Assembly (NCBI RefSeq): GCF_014697625.1
Contig: NZ_JACJSG010000010.1
Location: 1-64,000 of the forward strand
Length of the DNA stretch: 64,000 bases
Direction: 5' to 3'
From: Anabaena azotica FACHB-119
Lineage (GTDB): Bacteria; Cyanobacteriota; Cyanobacteriia; Cyanobacteriales; Nostocaceae
Part shown: piece after piece, positions 34,548-42,503 of the stretch
How the letters are laid out: each line of letters begins with the position of its first letter
Position numbering within the stretch: position 1 is the stretch's first letter
The notes under the pieces: model-generated
What the model saw: the letters and a program-made list of their open reading frames with translations, nothing else
Told to the model about the DNA's origin: nothing
Database searches by the model: none
Position numbers and translations under genes: made by a program

Positions 34548-35583
34548 TATATTTTACCCCCAACCCTGGTAAATCATTTGGTAACACTCGCCCCTCTTGT
34601 AGTAATGCACCTGTAAAGGGGTCATCACTTAAGTTGAGGTGACTATCTAAGTCTAAATAATCAGCTAGGGGCGCTAGTTGTGCCGCAGCCGTATTTGATA
34701 GTGTACTGTCAGAATAACAACCAAACATCACTTGCAACCCACAAGCCTTTGCTGTATGTACCATCCGCAGGGCTTCAGTTAAACCCCCTGATTTCATTAA
34801 TTTGATATTAATCCCATCCACATAATTAGCTAAACGGGGAATATCGGTACTGTTGAAGCAACTTTCATCGACAAATATGGGTAGGGGAGATTGTGCTTTG
34901 AGTTTTATTAAATCCTCTTCCTGTCCCCTAACTAAAGGCTGTTCCACATACTTGATCCCCAACTCAGCTAGCCAATTGCACATGGCGATCGCATCTGCTA
35001 AACTCCAACCCCCATTAGCATCGACAAAACATTCTTGTGCTGTTGCTTCTTGCTGCACAGCTAACAGCATTTCTTTGTCTGCTTCTATACCATGAGGGCT
35101 ACCTAGCTTTACTTTCAACAAACGCACATCTGTAAGTTCTAGCCAGTCTCTTGTGCGTATTTTTGCTCTTTCTGGTGTATCAATCCCGATAGTAACTGAA
35201 GTCGGGACTATAGCCTGGCGATCGAGTCCCCAAATTTGCCACAGGGGTAAACCCACCCGCTTACCCAGCCAGTCGTGCATGGCAATATCCAACGCCGCCC
35301 GCACACCCGAAGGAACCTGATTTTTCACAAATAATTGCTCGATTTCCTGTCTCTGCAAAGGGCTAAATGGTTGCAATAATGGTGCTAATTGCTGCAAGTA
35401 GTCTTTGATTGTCTCCGTAGATTGTCCATAATTACCCACCCCAAATGGTGAAGCTTCACCCCAGCCTTCGATGTCATCATGGAGAATTTTCACCCAAACA
35501 TTCGTTGTCTTTGCTGTAGTCCCGCGACTAATGGTCAAAGGAAACCTTTTATTGACCGTAAACAAATTAACTTCTACCTGCAT
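34531..35583 (-). CDS. L-Ala-D/L-Glu (dipeptide) epimerase, enolase superfamily
   Basis: I choose ATG 35583 (MQVEVNLFTVNKRFPLTISR), because family members begin here; an ATG 15 codons upstream would add a cysteine-rich stretch unlike the family. The 350-residue product has the KxK acid/base pair K157-V-K159, metal ligands D188 (VDANGGW), E214 (YVEQPL) and D239 (FVDESCF), and the opposing lysine K261 (INIKLMKSGG). These enzymes epimerise the second residue of L-Ala-D-Glu released from peptidoglycan. It is the first gene of the group that continues with the DUF1611 gene (overlapping), a GTPase and an amidase. D-Glu use or wall recycling is the inferred role. Confidence 0.87.
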   Translation of the reverse strand: MQVEVNLFTVNKRFPLTISRGTTAKTTNVWVKILHDDIEGWGEASPFGVGNYGQSTETIKDYLQQLAPLLQPFSPLQRQEIEQLFVKNQVPSGVRAALDIAMHDWLGKRVGLPLWQIWGLDRQAIVPTSVTIGIDTPERAKIRTRDWLELTDVRLLKVKLGSPHGIEADKEMLLAVQQEATAQECFVDANGGWSLADAIAMCNWLAELGIKYVEQPLVRGQEEDLIKLKAQSPLPIFVDESCFNSTDIPRLANYVDGINIKLMKSGGLTEALRMVHTAKACGLQVMFGCYSDSTLSNTAAAQLAPLADYLDLDSHLNLSDDPFTGALLQEGRVLPNDLPGLGVKYSASAT

Positions 35584-35811
35584 AACGATGCTCAATCTTT
35601 GCTGAGAGCAGAAACAGTGTAAACACAAATTTTAGCTTATTTAATGTATCTGTTATACTTTTTTACATTCAATCTGAATCGCTAAAACTTGAGAAAATAA
35701 GAGCTAAATAAATGAATCTATAGAAATGAAATTTATTTCGTAAATAAATAATTATCTGTAGGGCGTTGCAATGCCCAGCAAAATCATCATACCCCAAAAC
35801 AACTAACAAAT

Positions 35812-36378
35812 ATGAACAAATTACAAAAATGGCAAATAATCAACTCAAAAATGGTCTTAAATCATCGTTGGTGTCAAGTGAGACAAGATGAGGTGCAATT
35901 ACCAAGCGGTGATGTAATCGATGACTATTTTGTACATATTAAGCCTGATATTGTCCTAGTTTTTCCTATCACCGTTAATAGAGAAGTTATCTTTGTGCGT
36001 CAATACAGGCATGGGGCAGAAGACTTTTTTATAGAACTGCCTGCTGGGAGGTTTGAGCCAACAGAAGAAAGTGCTGAAGCTGCGGGTTTGAGAGAATTAC
36101 AAGAAGAAACTGGTTATACAACTAAACAACTAATAAAAATGGCTACTCTCTACGATAATCCCAGTAAAGAAACTAATCAAATTCACTTATTTTTGGCAGA
36201 GGATGTGATGAAAGTAGGAGAGCAGAATTTAGATGTTACAGAAGAGATTGAAGTTATATTGATTCCTATAGAGTCAATTCTAGAGAAAATTACTCAAGGC
36301 GAAATTTCCGTAGCAGGAACTGTTGCAGGTTTATTTTTAGGATTAAGGTTTATTAGTGAGAAACAATTTATCAAGTAA
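35812..36378 (+). CDS. NUDIX hydrolase (ADP-ribose pyrophosphatase type)
   Basis: The 188-residue NUDIX protein has a full box from G79 to G101: G-x5-E-x7-REL-QEE-TG (GRFEPTEESAEAAGLRELQE). The preceding IKPDIVLVFPIT and VRQYRHGAEDFFIELPAG resemble ADP-ribose/NDP-sugar pyrophosphatases (NudF group), which use Mg2+ and cut the diphosphate. The start follows AACAAAT with no strong ribosome site. It is divergent from the epimerase operon with about 230 bp between. Confidence 0.87.
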   Translation: MNKLQKWQIINSKMVLNHRWCQVRQDEVQLPSGDVIDDYFVHIKPDIVLVFPITVNREVIFVRQYRHGAEDFFIELPAGRFEPTEESAEAAGLRELQEETGYTTKQLIKMATLYDNPSKETNQIHLFLAEDVMKVGEQNLDVTEEIEVILIPIESILEKITQGEISVAGTVAGLFLGLRFISEKQFIK

Positions 36379-36409
36379 ATATAGCAGGTGACAGGTGACA
36401 GCATTTGGG

Positions 36410-36474
36410 GTAGGGTGCGTCAGATGTAGAAAATCCTTGAATGTGTACGAAATTATTGCGGCTGACGCACCCTA
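36410..36474. repeat. Dispersed repeat R1, copy 4 (short form)
   Basis: TAGGGTGCGTCAG at the left and CTGACGCACCCTA at the right, with the common core. The right extension seen in copies 1, 2, 3 and 5 is missing, and an R2 element starts immediately after. Confidence 0.85.
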
Positions 36475-36476
36475 TT

Positions 36477-36842
36477 GGCGTGACCAGACTAAAATGTGGC
36501 ATTAGATGGGGAAAAATCGAACGCAGATGGACGCAGATGAACGCAGATGATAGATTGCTATTGCACTATTTTAGCCTAGACAAGCCAGTAGTGGCGCGAC
36601 CGGACTAAAATGTGGCAATAGGTTTAAATAAAAAACCGCCGATGAACGCCGATGAACGCCGATGAAACGGATTTTTTATTACACTATTTTAACCTAGACA
36701 AGCCAGTAGTGGCGTGGCAAGGCTAAAATAGTGCAATGAAAATAAATCTTGTGGTGTGGGCATCTTGTCCGCACCGGACGGGCAAGATGCCCATCCTACA
36801 AGAAAGGAATAATGCAACATTTTAGCCTTGCCAGTCCAGTAG
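36477..36842. repeat. Three head-to-tail R2 elements
   Basis: The units are about 36477-36591, 36590-36709 and 36708-36842. Each opens with TGGCGxGxCxxGxCTAAAAT and closes with ATTTTAGCCTxGxCxxGCCAGTAG, the closing AGTAG of one being the start of the next. The interiors differ: ACGCAGATGGACGCAGATGA in the first, CCGATGAACGCCGATGAACG in the second, and a GGGCATCTTG...CAAGATGCCC hairpin in the third. The ends are thus conserved while the cargo is not. Confidence 0.8.
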
Positions 36843-37005
36843 TTTAGCAAGGCTAATGCGTCCTGTTAGGGACTTCCAGAAAATAAACTATGCAATTTAT
36901 CTGCATCAAAGCAACTGTCTTTCCCCCTGCCCCCTTGCCATCACAGTGATAGTAGATTTTTTTATTGGAAGTCCCTTAATAAACGCGCTTGCTGTGCGAT
37001 CGCAT

Positions 37006-37629
37006 TTATTTCCGCGCTTGAATTACCTGTAAACTACCACCTGCATACAAGGTTGACTTATTTACTTGCAAACCAATTTCACTCAATAAACCAGCTAAAT
37101 CTGTTTTTAATAACTGCCAAGCTGTCTCTGTTTCAAACAGGAGTAAAAATACTGTCAACCCAGGCCAAAATATGGGATTTGTCGGCTTGTGGAAATCTAC
37201 TAAGGTAAACACCCCTCCCGGCTTCAATACTCGATAAACTTCTTGAATAATTTCGCGTAATTGTTGCGGCTGCATTTCATGTAAAGCGGCGCTGGTATGC
37301 ACTATGTCAAACTGATTGTCTGCAAAGGGCATTTTTTCCGCAAAAGCTTCTACATAATTAGCTTGTGGTACATTCTGCCTAGCCCTTTGTAAAGATAAGG
37401 GAGAAGCATCTAGTCCTGTTACGTTTTGTGAATATTTCACTAAGAATTGCGTCGCCTGACCACTACCGCAGCATACATCTAGGATAGAAGTATTTGGGGC
37501 GATCGCTAAACCTTGCAAAGCCAATTCCCGAAATCTGGCTTCTCCACCCACACTGAGGGCGGCTACACGAGATATGGCATCGTACAGCCATTGATAGCGA
37601 TAACTTAAGTCTCTGAAAATTGTTGCCAT
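37006..37629 (-). CDS. SAM-dependent methyltransferase (class I, Methyltransf_11)
   Basis: The 207-residue class I methyltransferase has motif I as ILDVCCGSGQATQF (about 54-67), the acidic residue after strand 2 as VTGLDASP, and post-motif residues FDIVHTSAALHEM and VLKPGGVFTLVDFH. It resembles ubiquinone/menaquinone-type (UbiE-like) or small-molecule methyltransferases, but no substrate can be read from the sequence. It is divergent from hemH with 93 bp between, so a shared promoter region is possible. ATG 37629 is the first of the frame. Confidence 0.82.
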   Translation of the reverse strand: MATIFRDLSYRYQWLYDAISRVAALSVGGEARFRELALQGLAIAPNTSILDVCCGSGQATQFLVKYSQNVTGLDASPLSLQRARQNVPQANYVEAFAEKMPFADNQFDIVHTSAALHEMQPQQLREIIQEVYRVLKPGGVFTLVDFHKPTNPIFWPGLTVFLLLFETETAWQLLKTDLAGLLSEIGLQVNKSTLYAGGSLQVIQARK

Positions 37630-37722
37630 TGTACTATTCCTAACTGTTAAGCTTTATATTTAATAAAGATATATTGTTAACATTAGTAAAAAATCTGAAA
37701 AGGTTGGGGGACAATTACTGCT

Positions 37723-38889
37723 ATGGGTCGTGTAGGCGTATTATTACTCAATCTCGGTGGCCCCGATAAGCTGGAGGACGTAGGCCCGTTTTTATTTAAT
37801 CTATTTTCTGATCCAGAAATTATACGCCTGCCATTTCGATGGTTGCAAAAACCTCTGGCTTGGTTTATTGCATCACGGCGCACTCAGACTTCGCAAGAAA
37901 ACTACAAGCAAATTGGCGGTGGTTCGCCACTGCGACGCATTACGGAAGCCCAAGGGGAAGCTTTAAAAGAACAGTTGCACGAATTGGGACAAGAGGCAAA
38001 TATTTATATCGGGATGCGTTATTGGCATCCTTACACAGAAGAAGCGATCGCTCTCATAGCTCAAGACAACATCGACAATTTAGTAATTCTGCCCTTATAT
38101 CCCCAATTCTCCATCAGCACCAGTGGTTCTAGTTTCCGTTTACTAGAAAGACTGTGGCAAGAAGACCCCAATCTACAACGTCTTGAATATACCGTAATTC
38201 CCTCCTGGTACAAACAGCCAAATTATTTACAGTCGATGGCGGAACTCATTCGCCAAGAATTAGACCAGTTTCCTAACCCTGACGAGGTTCATGTGTTCTT
38301 CAGCGCCCACGGTGTACCCAAAAGCTACGTTGAGGAAGCTGGCGACCCCTATCAACAAGAGATTGAGGAATGTACTGCATTAATTATGCAAACTCTTAAT
38401 CGTCCAAACGCCCATACCTTAGCTTACCAGAGTCGCGTCGGCCCGGTTGAATGGCTGCAACCTTATACTGAAGATGCACTCAAGGAACTAGGCGCACAAG
38501 GCATAAAGGATTTAGTCGTTGTACCTATCAGTTTCGTCTCCGAACATATCGAGACATTACAGGAAATTGACATTGAGTATCGAGAAATAGCTGAGGAAGC
38601 GGGGATTCATAATTTCCGACGTGTACCCGCACCCAATACCCATCCAGTATTTATTAAAGCTTTGGCGGACTTGGTAATTGATGCACTCAACCAACCCAGC
38701 TTTAAGCTTTCCCAAGCCGCCCAAATGAAGAAAAGGGTGAAAATGTATCCGCCGGAAAGTTGGGAATGGGGTATGACCACTAGTGCAGAAGTTTGGAATG
38801 GTCGTATTGCCATGTTAGGTTTTATTGCTTTAATTATCGAGTTGATTACAGGTCATGGTCTACTACACATGGTAGGACTTTTGCAGTAA
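37723..38889 (+). CDS. hemH: Ferrochelatase with C-terminal chlorophyll-binding (CAB) helix
   Basis: The 388-residue enzyme inserts Fe2+ into protoporphyrin IX, the last step of haem synthesis. [24 protein letters not shown] is the N-terminal signature, [13 protein letters not shown] carries the catalytic histidine, and [18 protein letters not shown] the metal-binding glutamate. Residues about 355-388 ([20 protein letters not shown]) form a single LHC/HLIP-like helix with ExxNGR, the extension typical of cyanobacterial and plastid ferrochelatases. It is thought to tie the enzyme to chlorophyll proteins in the thylakoid. A strong terminator follows about 115 bp downstream. Confidence 0.95.
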   Translation: MGRVGVLLLNLGGPDKLEDVGPFLFNLFSDPEIIRLPFRWLQKPLAWFIASRRTQTSQENYKQIGGGSPLRRITEAQGEALKEQLHELGQEANIYIGMRYWHPYTEEAIALIAQDNIDNLVILPLYPQFSISTSGSSFRLLERLWQEDPNLQRLEYTVIPSWYKQPNYLQSMAELIRQELDQFPNPDEVHVFFSAHGVPKSYVEEAGDPYQQEIEECTALIMQTLNRPNAHTLAYQSRVGPVEWLQPYTEDALKELGAQGIKDLVVVPISFVSEHIETLQEIDIEYREIAEEAGIHNFRRVPAPNTHPVFIKALADLVIDALNQPSFKLSQAAQMKKRVKMYPPESWEWGMTTSAEVWNGRIAMLGFIALIIELITGHGLLHMVGLLQ

Positions 38890-39300
38890 TTGGTAATGGG
38901 TAATTGGTAATGGGTAATTGGTAATAGTAAAAAACAATTACCAGCTAAACCAGATATGTCGTAAGTAATTGCCTCTGGTCTTGATATCCAATATTGATTG
39001 CAATTAAAAATCGGGCATTGATGAATATTCAATGCCCGATTTTTTATTTCTAATGAATAGGAGAGATTCCTTCAAAAGGTAGGAATAAAAGCTTGACAAT
39101 AACAAAGGAAATATCCCATTAGCAGGACGTATTGAGCGCTGAGATTTCCTAAAGTGGAATTAATTTGGCTGATCAACTGCGTTATACCAATTCTCCAGAA
39201 TTAAGCAACAGATGTAGCCCTGGAAACTATACCTACATCTAAGTTTTTTCATGGCTAATTGGTATTAATCCTGATTGAATGTATCTACGAGGAGATTGAA
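38890..39300. other. Intergenic region with STRR, terminator and a MITE-like leader
   Basis: GGTAATGGGTAATTGGTAAT short repeats (38888-38935) come first, then the terminator at 39006-39049. From 39183 to 39268 the ends ATACCAATT / AATTGGTAT are inverted and enclose a hairpin AGATGTAG (39210-39217) / CTACATCT (39233-39240) followed by AAGTTTTTTC. This is a possible terminator or attenuator just before the exported-protein gene. Confidence 0.6.
39006..39049 (+). terminator. Intrinsic terminator downstream of hemH
   Basis: TCGGGCATTGA (39011-39021) pairs perfectly with TCAATGCCCGA (39029-39039), extended by flanking A/T pairs, and is followed by TTTTTTATTT. The flanking A-run also makes it a passable terminator in the other direction. 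Confidence 0.85.
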
Positions 39301-39915
39301 ATGAAGAGATTAATTTGGTTATCAACAATGAGTTTAGCGATCGCTGCAACTAGTCTACCAGTTGTAGCCCAAACACAGGATTCTCCACAAACACCAGGAA
39401 CTCAATCACCAGAACTCCAAACACCAGGAGAACGCCAAACACCAGGACTGCAAACGCCAGATACTCCAGCACCAGGAACTCAAACACCGGGAGTTCAACC
39501 AGAAACTCAGATTCAACAAACAACACCCTCAGCCGACGCTAGCATGGGTGCGCCTAAAATTAAGGGTACAAGTGCATTACGTGATGCTAATTACATCAGC
39601 TTGTACACAGGTAGTCAGCCTTTATCCTATGTAACAATCATGCCACCAGACTATATTGGTATAGGCGACAATATTACAGTTACAGATCAATCTGGTCAAA
39701 ACATTCAAGCCAATGTTACCAGAGAAGGTGAGAAAGTGAGAATTAACTTTGCTCAACCAGTAGCCCCTGGAAGCACCCTAGAAATCGCCCTGACAGATTT
39801 GGCCTTTGGTTATCCTTATCCTTCCAAGAGTACCTTTGGTTATGAATTAGCTGGCGGCTATACTGGCTTCAATCGAGAAATTCCTTACGGTTTAGCTCAG
39901 TTTCAAGTGTATTAA
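39301..39915 (+). CDS. Exported protein with Pro-rich repeats, possibly DUF2808-like
   Basis: I choose ATG 39301, because GAGGAGA lies at 39289-39295 and a good signal peptide starts here (MKRLIWLSTMSLAIAATSLP, cut near VVAQ). The 204-residue product has a Pro/Thr/Gln-rich linker with repeated TPGxQTP units (about 27-75). A C-terminal domain of about 120 residues follows (LYTGSQPLSYVTIMPPDYI, FAQPVAPGSTLEIALTDL, YELAGGYTGFN). The pattern of the C-terminal domain is like DUF2808 of cyanobacterial exported proteins, but I am not certain. It is probably periplasmic or on the outer membrane. Confidence 0.7.
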   Translation: MKRLIWLSTMSLAIAATSLPVVAQTQDSPQTPGTQSPELQTPGERQTPGLQTPDTPAPGTQTPGVQPETQIQQTTPSADASMGAPKIKGTSALRDANYISLYTGSQPLSYVTIMPPDYIGIGDNITVTDQSGQNIQANVTREGEKVRINFAQPVAPGSTLEIALTDLAFGYPYPSKSTFGYELAGGYTGFNREIPYGLAQFQVY

Positions 39916-39964
39916 TTACTTTGATTAAAAGGGGACAGGGGACAGGATAACCTGAAACGTCATC

Positions 39965-40106
39965 AGGACTTACGCACCAAGGTTATCTGTTGAGACAGGG
40001 TGTGGGGGGGTAAGGGTGTAAGGGTGTAAGGGTTTTAAAGATTTACACCCCTATACCCCTACACCCTTGCCCAAACCCTTGATTTTTCGTTTTTATGCGT
40101 AAGTCT
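39965..40106. mobile_element. MITE-like element with ends AGGACTTACGCA / TGCGTAAGTCT
   Basis: The 11-bp ends 39965-39976 and 40096-40106 are inverted. The interior is a GGGTGTAAGGGTGTAAGGGT run facing its complement CACCCCTATACCCCTACACC, so the whole folds into a long hairpin. The end sequence is the same as the right extension of the R1 repeats (GCGTAAGTCCTA), which links the two families. Confidence 0.65.
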
Positions 40107-40171
40107 TAGTCATATGTCCTAGCCTATGTGGCAACTGCTATCAAGTCAATCCTCAGTCCCCAATCCCCAAT

Positions 40172-40711
40172 CTACAGCTTCTTGTGATACCATTGATACC
40201 ATTCTTTAGCACTACGTACTGCAAACCACAACAGAATTAAAGCAATTACGCCTCCTTGCCAAGGTGCATCAAAGGCAAAAAGCACTAAAGCTATACACAA
40301 GGTATCTTGCAGAAAAACAGCCCAAAGTGGCAAACCACGCAAGCGATAAAACCAGCCGATCTGCACTAATTGAAGAACTAAAGCTAGTAAACTGCCAATT
40401 AAAATAATTAGCCAATGTGGGGTGGCTGTAGCTGAAGCTACGGCTAAACCCATGATTGCCCCTACAAGGGGAGATAATAATAACTGAATTATTTGTAAAA
40501 TTCTTTGCCCCCATAGTTTTTTGGAAGCAAACAGTTCTACTAATGACCAACTAATCAAACAGCCGAACAGAACAGGTGAAGAAATATTAGATAAAACTGG
40601 AACGTTTGACCAAAAGTTACTCCCCTGCCATAGTCCCATAATCAATAAAGGTACGCCTATTCTCATTCCTGCGGCCGCAGAAGCAGAAAGTGTCGCTAGG
40701 ATTTCTATCAT
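40172..40711 (-). CDS. DUF4126 membrane protein
   Basis: This 179-residue integral membrane protein has about five hydrophobic helices. The opening MIEILATLSASAAAGMRIGVPLL, with its small-residue helix, and the central LLLSPLVGAIMGLAV with short loops are typical of DUF4126. The function is unknown. It stands alone; the 3' side holds R3-like and GGTGTAAGGG repeats. No signal peptide apart from the first helix. Confidence 0.8.
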   Translation of the reverse strand: MIEILATLSASAAAGMRIGVPLLIMGLWQGSNFWSNVPVLSNISSPVLFGCLISWSLVELFASKKLWGQRILQIIQLLLSPLVGAIMGLAVASATATPHWLIILIGSLLALVLQLVQIGWFYRLRGLPLWAVFLQDTLCIALVLFAFDAPWQGGVIALILLWFAVRSAKEWYQWYHKKL

Positions 40712-40977
40712 TAGGGTGACTCAAATAACAAGTAAATATGTATTTACTATTGAGATTACCCATTATTTTTCATAATTCCGCAGGAAGCTGAAATTACTTA
40801 TCAAAGCTGAATAAATTACATACTTGTACTTAAATGTGTTACAAAAACGTGTAACTAAGTGAACTATTACGTAGAAATACCGTTTTGTATACACAAGTTG
40901 TGTTTTTTGTCAAACTTCATTATTGCTTAGTTTAATTTATACTTATTCTTCACAATACATCTGTTAATAGTGAACTA

Positions 40978-41007
40978 CCTACACTGACCTGACGGTGAGC
41001 GTGTAGG
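40978..41007. repeat. Hairpin at the 3' end of the tnpB relic
   Basis: CCTACAC (40978-40984) pairs with GTGTAGG (41001-41007), and the stop codon of the relic lies inside the left arm. Subterminal hairpins at the right end are a feature of IS200/IS605 elements, so this may be the remains of the transposon end and of the guide-RNA region. Confidence 0.45.
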
Positions 41008-41521
41008 CTTCCTGTCCAACAGAAAGCGTAGTAGTAGATTTCTTGCGTCCTCTATTGCTGCGACTTACATCTGGGCGACAGGCTTTATCCCCCGTTCCAG
41101 AGGAGCCAGTGCCGTGGGCGGGTTTCCCGACTTGAGGCAACTGGCGTGTCAAAATCCGTAGTCCCTCATCTCTGAGGTTAATAGCTGCGTTCACATCCCT
41201 ATCATGCCTAGTTTGGCAATTTTCACAAGTCCAAAATCTTATATCAAGAGGTAAACTACCAGCTTGATTAAGGCAAACATGACAGGTCTTTGAACTGGGG
41301 AAAAATCTATCGACTTCAAGATAAATCTTTCCTTCCATTTCTGCCTTGTATTTCAACATGGTGCAGAACATGCCCCAACCAACTTGATGTATAGACTTGG
41401 CAAGTTTGTGATTCTGCATCATGCCTTTAATATTGAGATTTTCAAGCACTATAACTTGGTTTTCGTTAACTATTCTACGAGATAGCTTGTGCAGAAAATC
41501 TTCACGACAGTTAGTTATGTT
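40979..41521 (-). pseudogene. TnpB (IS200/IS605 family) remnant, C-terminal 40 percent
   Basis: The frame is open from 41521 to 40979 (181 codons) but has no proper start; an in-frame TAG lies at 41524-41522. DFLHKLSRRIVNENQVIVLE, then NLNIKG, contains the RuvC-II glutamate; SSKTCHVCLNQ...FWTCENCQTRHDRDVNAAIN contains the CxxC...CxxC zinc finger and the RuvC-III aspartate. The RuvC-I aspartate and the whole N-terminal RNA/TAM-recognition part (about 200 residues) are absent. No tnpA is nearby. It is therefore a dead relic of an RNA-guided transposon nuclease. Confidence 0.85.
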
Positions 41522-41580
41522 CTATTAAGCGGTCTGTTGGGTAATACGAATTGAAAATTCGCTTATTAAGAGATTTTGCT

Positions 41581-41638
41581 CTCTGTGTCTCTGTGACTCT
41601 GTGGTAAAAATAATTTATTAAACCACGGAGGCACAGAG
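41581..41638. repeat. Inverted repeat CTCTGTG...CACAGAG behind rpiA
   Basis: CTCTGTGTCTCTGTGACTCT, then GTGGT faces ACCACGGAGGCACAGAG around an AT-rich loop. It is the same family as 8567-8628, again just beyond the 3' end of a minus-strand gene. Confidence 0.8.
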
Positions 41639-41684
41639 TTAATAGGTAACAGAGGAATTTCTAGACTAGAATTTTCTATTCACC

Positions 41685-42401
41685 TTAAAGCTGTCTTACT
41701 AGTGGTTGACCGTCTTTGACTTCGCCTACTAATACGATGTCTGCACAGTTGACGAAGATACCATTTTCTAAAACCCCAGGAATGTTATTTAAGGTTTTTT
41801 CTAGGTTAACTGGGTCGTCAATTGAATCAAATCGGACATCTAGGACAAAGTTACCTTGGTCGGTGATGACTGGGCCGGCTTTTTTCACACCCATACGCAG
41901 TTCTGGTTTACCGCCTAGCTGCTTTATTGCGTTGGTAACTGGGGTTATAGCCATTGGAATGACTTCTACTGGTACTGCAAACACAGAACCCAAGCGGTCT
42001 ACTAATTTACCACTGTCTACGACGACAACGAATTGATTGGCTAAGTAATCAACTACTTTTTCGCGGGTATGCGCTGCGCCACCACCTTTAATTAAATTTT
42101 TCTGGGGGTCAACTTCATCAGCTCCATCAATGGCAATATCAATGTGGTCAACAGCGTCAAGGGTGGTGAGAGGAACGCCGTATTGCTTGGCTAGCACTTC
42201 TGACTGAAATGAGGTAGGAATACCGACGATATCTGTCAGCTCACCAGACTTGAGGCGATCGCCTAAATACTGAATCGTGTATGCTGTAGTTGACCCTGTA
42301 CCTAACCCGACTATTGAGCCGGATTTTACCAAGGCGGCGGCGGCTTTACCGACTTCTTGCTTCATCAACGTCACGGGGTCTGCTGAAACGGTCATTCCCA
42401 A
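41685..42401 (-). CDS. rpiA: Ribose-5-phosphate isomerase A
   Basis: The 238-residue enzyme interconverts ribose-5-phosphate and ribulose-5-phosphate in the Calvin cycle and pentose phosphate pathway. Family signatures are [14 protein letters not shown] (phosphate loop), [13 protein letters not shown] (catalytic aspartates), [16 protein letters not shown] (catalytic lysine region) and [10 protein letters not shown]. The ATG two codons in (MTVSAD) is an equally good start. It stands alone, 102 bp from the TPR gene's 3' end. Confidence 0.95.
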   Translation of the reverse strand: MGMTVSADPVTLMKQEVGKAAAALVKSGSIVGLGTGSTTAYTIQYLGDRLKSGELTDIVGIPTSFQSEVLAKQYGVPLTTLDAVDHIDIAIDGADEVDPQKNLIKGGGAAHTREKVVDYLANQFVVVVDSGKLVDRLGSVFAVPVEVIPMAITPVTNAIKQLGGKPELRMGVKKAGPVITDQGNFVLDVRFDSIDDPVNLEKTLNNIPGVLENGIFVNCADIVLVGEVKDGQPLVRQL

Positions 42402-42503
42402 AACTCCTGAAATATCGACTAAACAGATGGCACTATCACAGCAGACTATACTATATTCAGGGTAACGTTGACGGTTAACTGTTAACTGTCAACCGTCAAC
42501 AGC

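Larger units (their letters stand above)
36379..37005. other. Intergenic repeat array
   Basis: The region is made of a CAGGTGACAG short repeat, R1 copy 4, three head-to-tail R2 elements (next entries) and about 160 bp of ordinary spacer (36843-37005), with no gene. A GTCCCTTA-type imperfect repeat (GGGACTTCCAGAAAATAA / GGAAGTCCC, 36868-36974) borders the methyltransferase gene. Confidence 0.65.
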
